Origin: Glandiceps talaboti
Taxonomy: Eukaryota; Hemichordata; Enteropneusta; Spengelidae
Assembly: GCF_964340395.1 (NCBI RefSeq)
Contig: NC_135571.1
Coordinates: forward strand, 10,823,940 to 10,887,939
Direction: 5' to 3'
DNA length: 64,000 bases
A program made the position numbers and the translations under genes. The stretch's first letter is position 1. Each line of letters starts with the position of its first letter. Below are positions 36,380 to 48,900 of this stretch, piece after piece. The notes below the pieces were generated by a model, which was not told where the DNA came from, did not search any database, and was given only the letters and a program-made list of their open reading frames with translations.

Positions 36380-37440
36380 GAGATCAGTGAACCCATGGCG
36401 AGAGGAACTGGTAAACAGCTGACGTGCTGTACTCACGTGATTATCCATAATGTGTTTTTTAGAGGACGCAAAACTAACCCAAATCTACAACTATGTTTCG
36501 ATTTTTAGTATAAATATAATTGGAAAAAGAAAGCTCATTAACTGGTCTGCCATCTATTAAATACATGCTAAAATATATTTGACAAGTGAAAATGGTTCAA
36601 AATAAAATGCTTGACAATGATATTATGATGTTGGCCATGGCCAGCTCTGACCACCAAACAGCTAAGGTCACGGCCAACGCAACTCTCGTCAGCATTAATT
36701 TGGGAGAAGTGTTTACAACAACAAGATGTAGTCGTAGATATTACAGTTGGATTTCATTACAAGTAAACACTCTCCCTGCTGTTAAAAGCTTGCTCTACCA
36801 TTGTCAGTTCCAGTGAATCCAACTTCATGAGCCTGGAAGTGTAGCGACGGAAATGTACATCATGGTATGATCAATGAAATGAAATCAGGAAGTTTGCGCC
36901 CCTCTTGAAATGGGATCGCGCTTACTTGAAATTGTTGTGGTACGTTCAAACGAGACGATAATTATGGGAAATTTTTACATCGAGGTAAGCTTTGTGTCAC
37001 TGAAAATGATATATGTGTGAGGATCACTACCTACCTGTATTTAACGAACGGTAACTTGAAGTTTTCTCGCGAAGACTTTGACGTGCCCCATTCACTTCAA
37101 GTGATAAGCAGCTGACCAGAGTCAGGTGACTGGCCTTGGATCAAACCATGTAATTATTATTGGTCGATGTTCAAAATTATATATTTTATGCTTTTTCGCA
37201 ACTTTCTGAATGAAAATAATGATGTCGTTGACATTTAGAAATGAATATTATTTATTACACGCTATTACAAACTATATTTTTCGTTTCATTCTGTCTGTCC
37301 CTCGAAGTACTATTACATCATCTCTGTGGTTGAAGCTTCGTTCACTTGGGAAAAATGGTCGAACCCAAACATAGTCACGTGTCATATTTCAAAATGGCGT
37401 CTTGCCGGTAGGTAGCTGAGAATGAAGTAAGTAGGCGTAT
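36380..37440. promoter_or_regulatory. Probable divergent promoter (transporter − / Rabin8 +)
   Basis: This region is richer in CpG than its surroundings. It contains TGACGTG (36419), TCACGTGA (36433-36440), TCTCGCGA (about 37065), GTCACGTGTC (37374) and a YY1-like AAAATGGCGTC (37391). Plus-strand donors ATCGAG|GTAAGC (about 36984) and AATGAA|GTAAGT (about 37417) and minus-strand ATCAC|GTGAGT (about 36433) could end untranslated first exons of the two outward genes. TCACGTGA is the CLEAR/TFEB core, fitting a lysosomal gene. Transcription starts are inferred. Confidence 0.5.
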
Positions 37441-38424
37441 TCATTATGTTTACATTGTACAGTAGTTTCAATCATTGTTAGTTTTAGGTTTATTAACATT
37501 TTAAGTAAAATCAAAGTGACTCGTTTAGTGTAAATGTGACAATTATTTGGACCGCTCACAAATTTGTTTATCGATTTAATTGTCCGTGGCGTCTTCAAGT
37601 TCAGGTGACCCCATTGTCTTCGCATCGCGTTATCTGTACCGTCAACTTCTAGATAATACTGTACATTTTTTTCTGAACAGAGGGTGTACTGACAAGGGCT
37701 TGTCTGATTGACCTTTTCATTCTAGTATGTATTGTAGTTTTAATTATGTGTCAATATAACGAACTGCCTCGACAGAGAGAACATTGTTATTAAATCGAAG
37801 ACATTTCATCGCTTATATTATCAATATCAGATCCCAGAAAACTTTACGACTGCTCGTAACAAGGACATATACAGAACGACCGGGTAACTTTGAGACTAAT
37901 TGTAACTCCACATCGCTTTGTTGATAATTGCTCACATAAACCTAACCAAAAATACCGATACATGTATCTAAATGCGATTTCCTGGTCCATAAAAGTTATT
38001 TTTAAAACACTGTAATAGTTGGTGACAGGGGTGACAGACACTTAGACATCATGCAGTGTCAACATCTCTGATTGACCAGTGTGACTTATCGACCTTCTAA
38101 TACAATCGTAATGGGAACGCCTCTTACGTCGCTTTATCCTTGCAGACAATACTTTTACAATACCAGACACAATCGACCATTGTATACTTATTTGTTAAAA
38201 AATACACGAGTGACCTTGTAGTTATGAGGTCATAGTATTTTAATTACTACACAACGACATTCAATGTTCATAGAGTAAATTAAAACTGAGAAAATATACT
38301 CTCCCTGTAGTATTCTCCTCTTTGCAGTGTATATACTAAAACATGGAGGGATCGCCTAACGACTGTGTGTATCATACACATTTTATGTTTCCTAAGAACG
38401 ATTTAGATAATTAGATAAGAAACA
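37441..38424. other. Probable first intron of the Rabin8-like gene
   Basis: No coding exon or recognisable repeat seen. Confidence 0.45.
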
Positions 38425-38434
38425 GGCTTCCCAC

Positions 38435-38574
38435 CAATCTGATTAAAATCTGATGTTAGAAAGGCGTTCGTTCGCCCAGGAAAAAAAACCTCACACATAA
38501 AAGATGCAATAACGATGGAATAAAGGTAAATACAGGAAAACCAGCCTATCTAACATCATATTTTAATCAGATTG
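38435..38574. mobile_element. 140-bp MITE with 9-bp target duplication
   Basis: Terminal inverted repeats of about 26 bp (CAATCTGATTAAAAT, then TGATGTTAGA; one mismatch between ends) are flanked by identical GCTTCCCAC at 38426-38434 and 38575-38583. The 9-bp duplication suits Mutator- or Merlin-type transposases. No ORF. A terminus-like fragment (CATCAGATTTTAATCAGA) lies at 41198-41216. Confidence 0.85.
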
Positions 38575-38583
38575 GCTTCCCAC

Positions 38584-39220
38584 AGACCACTCAATACAAA
38601 TATAAGCAACATCATCCAACCCCTACTGATACACAGACACACACACATTGGCCTTGGAACAAACAAGCTATTGAAAGTCATCACATTGCAGGCTTAGATT
38701 TTCACACATACAACAAGTGTATTGCAAGTGATACATGTGTGTGCACATACGGTGCCTGTTTGTCGGCAGGAGTGTAGTGTCGTTTAACAGTTTATGTATT
38801 ATGCTAACTCTGGGTGTATACGCTGCAGGGTTTCGGCACATCTTCTCCCCTCTGCTATGGTTTTTCCCTATTCATAATAGCGATACTGCAAACAGATTTC
38901 ATTCACATGGATTTTGGAGGGAGGGTAGAAGACGTGTCGAAACCCCATAAGCGTATACATCCAGAGCTAATATTATGCAAACTTTGAAAGTACACTTGTA
39001 TGATTTTTCCCTCATTTTATTTCACTTGTAGATCCTGATTGATGTGTTTGTAAAATGTACATAAATTATGTTTATTTATGATGTAATATTTGTGAAAATT
39101 GTTATTCTTGTAATCAAATTTTATATCATTTGATAATTCGCAGAACCCATTGTTTCTGAAAATTACTTCATTTCCAATTTCCGGCATGACATTCCCCTTG
39201 AAACTCAAGCATGATTGGCA
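38584..39220. other. Unique intronic sequence
   Basis: AT-rich, with short frames lacking domains. No feature seen. Confidence 0.45.
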
Positions 39221-40986
39221 AGATACATCTAATGATTTAGACAGATACATCTAATGATTTAGACAGATACATCTAATGATTTAGACAGATACATCTAATG
39301 ATCTAGACAGATACATCTAATGATTTAGACAGATACATCTAATGATTTAGACAGATACATCTAATGATTTAGACAGATACACCTAATGATTTAGACAGAT
39401 ACATCTAATGATTTAGACAGATACATCTAATGGTTTAGACAGATACATCTAATGATCTAGACAGATACATCTAATGATTTAGACAGATACATCTAATGAT
39501 TTAGACAGATACATCTAATGATTTAGACAGATACATCTAATGGTTTAGACAGATACATCTAATGATTTAGACAGATACATCTAATGGTTTAGACAGATAC
39601 ATCTAATGATTTAGACAGATACATCTAATGATTTAGACAGATACACCTAATGATTTAGACAGATACATCTAATGATTTAGACAGATACACCTAATGATTT
39701 AGACAGATACATCTAATGGTTTAGACAGATACATCTAATGATTTAGACAGATACATCTAATGATCTAGACAGATACATCTAATGATTTAGACAGATACAT
39801 CTAATGGTTTAGACAGATACATCTAATGATTTAGACAGATACATCTAATGATTTAGACAGATACATCTAATGATTTAGACAGATACATCTAATGATCTAG
39901 ACAGATACATCTAATGATCTAGACAGATACATCTAATGATCTAGACAGATACATCTAATGATTTAGACATATACATCTAATGATCTAGAGAGATACATCT
40001 AATGATTTAGACAGATACATCTAATGATTTAGACAGATACACCTAATGATTTAGACAGATACATCTAATGATTTAGACAGATACACCTAATGATTTAGAC
40101 AGATACATCTAATGATTTAGACAGATACACCTAATGATTTAGACAGATACATCTAATGATCTAGACAGATACATCTAATGATTTAGACAGATACATCTAA
40201 TGATCTAGACAGATACATCTAATGATTTAGACAGATACATCTAATGATTTAGACAGATACATCTAATGGTTTAGACAGATACATCTAATGATTTAGACAG
40301 ATACATCTAATGATTTAGACAGATACATCTAATGATTTAGACAGATACATCTAATGATCTAGACAGATACATCTAATGATCTAGACAGATACATCTAATG
40401 ATCTAGACAGATACATCTAATGATTTAGACATATACATCTAATGATCTAGAGAGATACATCTAATGATTTAGACAGATACATCTAATGATTTAGACAGAT
40501 ACACCTAATGATTTAGACAGATACATCTAATGATTTAGACAGATACACCTAATGATTTAGACAGATACATCTAATGATTTAGACAGATACACCTAATGAT
40601 TTAGACAGATACATCTAATGATCTAGACAGATACATCTAATGATTTAGACAGATACATCTAATGATCTAGACAGATACATCTAATGATTTAGACAGATAC
40701 ATCTAATGATTTAGACAGATACATCTAATGATTTAGACAGATACACCTAATGATTTAGACAGATACATCTAATGATTTAGACAGATACATCTAATGATTT
40801 AGACAGATACACCTAATGATTTAGACAGATACATCTAATGATTTAGACAGATACATCTAATGATTTAGACAGATACATCTAATGATTTAGACAGATACAT
40901 CTAATGATTTAGACAGATACATCTAATGATTTAGACATATACATCTAATGATCTAGACAGATACATCTAATGATTTAGACAGATTC
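39221..40986. repeat. 22-bp minisatellite, ~80 units, with higher-order structure
   Basis: The unit contains TAGACAGATACATCTAATGA. Variants GATCTAG, GGTTTAG and ACACCTAAT recur in fixed order; the rare pair TAGACATATAC...CTAGAGAG occurs at 39965 and 40427, 462 bp (21 units) apart, indicating block duplication. Confidence 0.96.
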
Positions 40987-41019
40987 CAACTTCATAAACC
41001 ATGGCTGTATAGTATTACA

Positions 41020-41185
41020 ATATACTATTCTCAGTATCTGAAATAAAACATTACTGCCTAGTCACATCATAAAAATTAATGACCATTTAATTTCTTGGTC
41101 GATCGACACCATAACTTCCACTCCATGTACTACACATGCATTACTATAGGCATATGTGAGAATAAGATGACCTTGACATCTAGCC
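41020..41185. repeat. Dispersed repeat, second copy
   Basis: Matches 18655-18830 in the kinase gene (shared ATTACTG-CTAG, TTTCTTGGT-GA, AGGCAT...GAGAATAA). Confidence 0.65.
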
Positions 41186-41689
41186 GCTTTCACCACATCA
41201 GATTTTAATCAGACTGAGTTCGACTATAAAACTATATGCAAATATCTGATGTATGAAATTTCTCAATGTGTGATACATATTTACACTGATCAATTCTATA
41301 ATTGTGTCTATGTATCTTAGGGCAAAGTTAAGACAATTTGAGTCATAGCTGATAGTTGTAGTTGTTATGATGAGAAAGACTGAGTGTACACCATGAGTCA
41401 TCACTTTCTGACTATCTCATTCTAGATCTGTTATCACCATGGAAACAATAGTGCTATTTTCTGTATGTGTCATCATTACCCAAAGAGTGTATTTTTGTCT
41501 AGATATCCATCAAAGGAATCTTCAGCACCTGAGATTTAATATTTCATTTTGAGGAATCGAGATGTATACATGAAGTGATTAGTGTGGTTTACTGAGAGAT
41601 TGAATAATGAATAACATCAGAGGTTGGAGTTAGAATTTTTTATTTGATTATCAGGTGTCTGAAACAGCCCCCTCCCCTCCTTTCTCCCA

Positions 41690-42245
41690 AAAGCTAACAA
41701 AAAGTCACTGACAAACATTACTACAGCAGTGAGTAGTATGTAGCATAACCACAGTCCACTGCATCTAAGTTACATGTTGAGAGATCCAAAAAAAAGTCAT
41801 TTTCCAAGGAGGTACTTTCTTATGAATGTCTAGATACTCTCACCAGTTCTCAGGAGCATCACTAAAACTTCAAAGGGCTGTTTTTGTTGTACTGATATCT
41901 ACTGCATAATTGCATTCAATACCCTTGTAATGTGGGCCCTCATAGACTACACAGAGCTAATAATTCATTGACTTGTTACTGCAATGCCTCCAGGCATAGC
42001 AGTAACATCGGGGCATTGCAGTAACACAGAGCATCACAGTAACATGTCAACAAATGATTACCCTATGTACAAAATGTAGTCGATTAGGGTCCATAGTACA
42101 AAGATATTCGAGTACAATTATGCAGTAGATATCAGTACATATAAAACTGCCAGTTTAGTGGTTGCCAAGGACTGGTAAGAGAGTCTAATGAATGTCAGGT
42201 CACTGACCCAGAAACAGTACCACAGTAGTGAGTACTATGTAGCAT
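41690..42245. repeat. Composite element with inverted and direct repeats
   Basis: A perfect 25-bp inverted repeat (TGTACTGATATCTACTGCAT, then AATTG) lies at 41888-41912 and 42115-42139. The outer text AGTGAGTA(G/C)TATGTAGCAT occurs as a direct repeat near 41731 and 42227. An internal palindrome GTTACTGCAATGCC/GGCATAGCAGTAAC lies near 41969-42005. Looks like a nested small transposon. Confidence 0.6.
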
Positions 42246-42436
42246 GGTTTTACATAATCACTTAATGTAGTCGTTTTCCCAATGAGGAGGTGACCGGGGT
42301 GAAATCCACTGGTCTGGGACTAGCGATTTTTTTGGGGGGACCACACAAATTTTACATTGTCTCGTCCATTGGACCAGTACCTTACTGTTAATAACTATGT
42401 TAAAAAGTCGTCTGAATATACAGAAACATATATATA

Positions 42437-42619
<183 letters not shown>

Positions 42620-42912
42620 CACAGAGAAATTCAAATGCATTCTTTTTTTCTTCCAACAGGATCAGATATAGCTGTATAGATTAACTGGAAAGTGTGTGTT
42701 TCTCAACCAGACAAGGAGCAACAACCAGGCATCCCTCCTCCACAGCGTTGACAACATATCATTTGAAATACCAATACACAACCACTATACATCATAAATT
42801 ATTTTACGTAACTCCAATAATGCACTCCAAGACTAAAACTGTCTGAGGACAAAATCACAATCTATCCAAATCCAAGTCGTTAGAAATTTGGAATTTAGGG
42901 AATCTTGTCACC

Positions 42913-45900
42913 ATGACAGAAAATACACTGAGTGTTGATTTTGGGGAAATGACAAGAGCAAAGAGTGTTCCCATTCTGAGTAAACAACCAGATATCAGTG
43001 ATGAAGATGAGGATGGAGTTGTCAGTTGCCATGGTAATGGTAGTGGTGATGGGAATGGAAGAGTGGAATTGGAATATGAAAAAACTGAAGCAGACAGGTA
43101 ACGCATAACTTGGGTCCAGAATACTCGCTTTATTTACTTAGGGGGTGAGATCAATAGTTCAATGTAGGATATAAAAAAACTAAATTCTTTCAGTTAGCCC
43201 ACCCCTTCTAATCTAACTAAATTGGCCAAAATTGATAATTTTTTCTAAGAGCGCAATAAATTTCAAATCAGTATGTAGTACTATAGTCTTTAAGATACAG
43301 ACATTCGTGCTATATTTAGCCAGCACACATCTTAAGAAGCAGTGATAGGGCTGAACAACACAACGTACAATGTACCTTACAATCTAGTAGTAGTAGTACT
43401 ATGAATACAAAGCCCTTTTTCCTTGGGCTATGCCTTCGGGGATGAGGGGGGAGGGGGGGGGGCAGCCTGTGTTAGGGTGACCCATAGTCCCTTGAGAAAG
43501 AGACATATGGTGTTGCCCTGGCGAACAGTCAACATGTGTTATAATAATATCTTGGTTCCCTATCCTATTATTAGGATGTATTTTGACCAACATCAATAAT
43601 GTGTCATTTTTATCAGAGGGCACACTATCTACAATGCTAAATTGATAGTTATGTCATTGTTAATCTTCTCGATTTTGTCTCTGAACTAGAAATGGTGACA
43701 GCGTGAAATTTAAAGTTGGGGCATCAGGTGATAGTGATAATTGTTTAGAAGAAAAGGAAACTCGACTTCGTAGTCAGTCATCGGTAGAATCTGTACGAGT
43801 TCAAGCCGTAGATAAACTACAGGCTGAACTAAAGAAAGCACAGGAAGTAAGTATTTTGCAGAATTTTATTTATAATAATAATAATGCTTTTACCTCACCT
43901 AATCCAAACTGAATATATTTGAACAAAAAATATGGTATTTATACCCTGGTTGTCATTGGTTCTGTGAATCAAAATGTCGACATATAAATCAGCACTATTT
44001 TTCCGTGTATGTAAAGTTTGTCTCAGAATCCATGATGAGATATTGAAATGTACTTCTGCAAGCATATAACAAAATTATGAAAAATTAGAAAAACTAACAA
44101 AATTATGAAAAATTAGAAAAAAAACGTACATAGATCTGGTCACAGATTGACAATCAGATAACAAATTTCGAGGTCATCAAAATAACAAAATTAATAATCT
44201 TATTTGGAAATTTGTTGAATGGTCACAACAAGAGCAGTGCCCTAGTGTTGAAGAAGTAGAAGGAATCCGGAGTACCCGGGGAAAATCTGCATTGTTTGGC
44301 AGGGTCAAACTGAGCATCACCCTTCTTACATACAGACCTGGTTAAATTTTAAATCAAACCCAGCCGACACCTGGCAGGTTCAAACTCAGACTGCAGAGGT
44401 AAGCGGTGTACAAGCTAACCTCTTGGCCACCGACAACCCAATCTACTATTCTCAATTTAACTTGTGGCATTATTTCTCCCTTTGTAGGCTCTACAGCTCA
44501 AAGATGAACAAGTGAACAAATTATCCAGTATTCGTGATGAGATGGATAAAGAATTGGAAGAACTGACTGCCAGTTTGTTTCAGGTAAAGAACTGGGTTGT
44601 GTAATAGTCATTTTTCCACTCCCATGATGCATTTGTTTCAGGTAAAGACTGGGTTGTGTAATAGTCAATTTTCTGGTTCCATGATGCATTGCGCAAGACG
44701 ATGTCTCTTATGTTGTTACAGTTAGCCTTGTTTTGTCTATATTACGTTTGAAATAACATTTTCATCAAATTATGGAAAGACATGTTGACCTCTTTGAGTC
44801 AAAACGTTCAAAATTACCATTACTTTCTCTGATTTTCTTTTATATTACTGTCGATGGTATAATTACATTATTCCCCAATATTTTTCTTCATTCAGCACGA
44901 AAATACTCAAGACCTAAGGGTTGTAACTTTTTATCCTAGCACCTCATAGTGACAAAGGCCCCTTACAAATGGAGGTCATTTGTATTTTTCTTGGCTCAGG
45001 AACAAAGGAAAATATTGAGGAATAATATCTAATTGTATGTATTCTAATTTTGTGGGGTTTGATTTGAGAGATTGATTTCAATTTTACAGGAAGCCCATGG
45101 TATGGTAAGAGAGGCTAATATCAAAAGAGCTGCATCAGAAAAACAACGCAAAGAAGCTGTCAGCAAGGTATGTCATTTGTAGATAAGCAAAATGTATTGA
45201 AAGGCCACTGTTATGTGTACAGTAACTAAACTAAGAAAAACATATTGTACGACCACTGTAATGTGTACAGTAACTGAACTAAGAAAAACATATTATTGTA
45301 AGACCACTGCAATGTGTACAGCAACTAAACTAAATTGTTGGTTTCATCACTTGCTTACTTTTTGTAGTACTCATAATATTTGCATATCAGAAGCACACTA
45401 ATTTGCATATGCCTTCAGCACTAAAGCACTGTCTTTCGTGGTTTGTACTTCTGTACTTAATAATAATAATGTTGGTTTCTTATATAGCGCTTTCCCACTC
45501 TGTGCTCAAAGCGCTTTACAATTATTACCCCTGGCTCGGATCAGAACGGCACAACGGCCCTTTAGTCTTCCTCAACTCCCCGGGGAGCATACAATCCATT
45601 GCAGCCATTCAGCGCATAGGATTAAAGCCTTCACATTGAAACCTACATCCTACCAGGTCCCCAATTATACAGCTGGGTTTACTGAGGCACAGTCGTGGTT
45701 CAAATCTTGCCCAAGGACTTTAGCCACTCAGAAACAAACAGCAGGCAGCGACGGGGCTCGAACCTGCAACCTGTAGATTCCAAGCCGGTCACGCTAACCA
45801 TTCACCCATCATGACTCCACATATACTTGTCACATACATAACAATTAAGATCAACGAGTTTTCTTACTAATGTGAAAGCACCATTATAATAATGTTTACA

Positions 45901-48900
45901 TTTAGAGAGATTACTAAAGCTTAATGATGTTTCTACTAGAACACTTTTGAAACACAGCAGAAACCTGTCTAGTATGGTGGTATGGGTCGCAAAGACAGTG
46001 CTAGCACTGTGCTTTCTCTATAGTGAGATCAATTGATAGTAGAACACTTATGAAACATAGCAGAAACATGTCAAGCACAGCAGCATGTAGAGTTGTCAGG
46101 ATGGTCTAGTGGAGAGGATGATGCTAGCACTGTGCTTTCTCTATAGTTGGGAAAACACAGTATGGCAGAAACCTGCCAAGCATGGCTGCCTCGGTGGCAA
46201 GGATGGTGTGAGCACTATGCTTTCTCTGTTGTTGGGGAAAAGACAGTATGGCAGAAACTTGTCAAGCATGGCAGTCTTGGTGGCAAGGACAGTGTTAGCA
46301 CTGTTCTTTTGCTAAGGTTGGGAGAACACAGCACAGAGGAAACACTATGTCCTATTTCCATGATGGCAAGGATGGTGCTAGCACCATGCTTTCTCTATAG
46401 TGGGGAGAACATGGGAGCACAGCAAAAACCTACTGAGCACTGTATCCATAAACACCTAATTATCATTGTATATCCTTCCAGATTGAAGTACTGCAAGCAG
46501 AAGTGCATGCTCTCAAAGCTTTAGTAATTACTTCAACTCCTAGTATACACTATAGAAAGTCCAGATTGGGGTTTCATCGCAGCGTTAGCCATCATCCAAA
46601 ACAACCGTTCACACCAACACATCAAAAAGCCAGCAGTATGAGTGGACTGGCACAGATACAGAGTAAGGGTAAAACTATAGACAACAGAGAGGTAAGTACG
46701 GGATATTCAAATCAAATAATAAATAAATAAAATGTATCATATTGAAAATTCTTTTGACTGTGAGTCAATGAACATTTGTAAGTTTAGTCTGAAAGATCCA
46801 CTCGTTAGTCTGCTTATGAACAGGGTTGTCGTTGGCTAACTTGCCTCTTACCACTGCAGTCGGGGTTTGAACCCATTCAGGGTTTGATTAAATTTACCAC
46901 GCTGTAAGTAAGAAGACTGGCGTTCAGTTTGACTCTACCGAAGAACGTAAGTTTTCCCCGGGTACTCTGGTTTCCTCCTGCATTAACACTGAACCCATGA
47001 GGGATGGCCTTCACTGGACTTCTTGGGAGACAAGTGTTTATATGCTTAAAGAATTATCCAGTATAAATAAAGATTATTATTATACCACTCAGGGTTGAAG
47101 CATATTGCGTAAGTGGAAACAAGTATTGGATCTTTCAAGATAGTTGTAAGTTTTGTACTATTGTATTGATTGTAATTGTTTAACTGGGGGATTGATTGAC
47201 TGATTGATTGATTGATTGATCTATTTATTTACTTTTGGATGTATAGATTAATCCAGAACTTTGGAAAGATTTTATGATGTGGAAGTCCGAGATCAGTTTG
47301 TCAAGAGATTCTAAATTCATGGCTAGAATACTACAGGAAGACATTCGGCCATGTTTAAACTTTGCCAATGCTGAACTTGCTAGTGGATTACTTAATAGTG
47401 TAGAGACGAACACACTGAGTATGGAACCCATTATGACTTCCTCATACCCAAAGTAAGTATACAACCCATTATGACTTCCTCATACCCAAAGTAAGTATAC
47501 AACCCATTATGACTTCCTCATACCCAAAGTAAGTATACAACCCATTATGACTTCCTCATACCCAAAGTAAGTATACAACCCACTATGACTTCCTCATACC
47601 CAAAGTAAGTATACAACCCATTATGACTTCCTCATACCCAAAGTAAGTATACAACCCATTATGACTTCCTCATACCCAAAGTAAGTATACAACCCATTAT
47701 GACTTCCTCATACCCAAAGTAAGTATACAACCCATTATGACTTCCTCATACCCAAAGTAAGTATACAACCCATTATGACTTCCTCATACCCAAAGTAAGT
47801 ATACAACCCATTATGACTTCCTCATACCCAAAGTAAGTATACAACCCACTATGACTTCCTCATACCCAAAGTAAGTATACAACCCATTATGACTTCCTCA
47901 TACCCAAAGTAAGTATACAACCCATTATGACTTCCTCATACCCAAAGTAAGTATACAACCCATTATGACTTCCTCATACCCAAAGTAAGTATACAACCCA
48001 TTATGACTTCCTCATACCCAAAGTAAGTATACAACCCATTATGACTTCCTCATACCCAAAGTAAGTATACAACCCATTATGACTTCCTCATACCCAAAGT
48101 AAGTATACAACCCATTATGACTTCCTCATACCCAAAGTAAGTATACAACCCATTATGACTTCCTCATACCCAAAGTAAGTATACAACCCATTATGACTTC
48201 CTCATACCCAAAGTAAGTATACAACCCATTATGACTTCCTCATACCCAAAGTAAGTATACAACCCACTATGACTTCCTCATACCCAAAGTAAGTATACAA
48301 CCCATTATGACTTCCTCATACCCAAAGTAAGTATACAACCCATTATGACTTCCTCATACCCAAAGTAAGTATACAACCCATTATGACTTCCTCATACCCA
48401 AAGTAAGTATACAACCCATTATGACTTCCTCATACCCAAAGTAAGTATACAACCCATTATGACTTCCTCATACCCAAAGTAAGTATACAACCCATTATGA
48501 CTTCCTCATACCCAAAGTAAGTATACAACCCATTATGACTTCCTCATACCCAAAGTAAGTATACAACCCACTATGACTTCCTCATACCCAAAGTAAGTAT
48601 ACAACCCATTATGACTTCCTCATACCCAAAGTAAGTATACAACCCATTATGACTTCCTCATACCCAAAGTAAGTATACAACCCATTATGACTTCCTCATA
48701 CCCAAAGTAAGTATACAACCCATTATGACTTCCTCATACCCAAAGTAAGTATACAACCCACTATGACTTCCTCATACCCAAAGTAAGTATACAACCCATT
48801 ATGACTTCCTCATACCCAAAGTAAGTATACAACCCATTATGACTTCCTCATACCCAAAGTAAGTATACAACCCATTATGACTTCCTCATACCCAAAGTAA

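Noticed and set aside
39221-40986. CRISPR array
   Set aside because: Units are contiguous with no unique spacers, in an animal genome; the same applies to the 32-, 38-, 41- and 53-bp arrays.
45750-45815. tRNA gene
   Set aside because: A and B boxes are present but no cloverleaf is evident and a SINE body and ATT tail follow; it is a SINE head.
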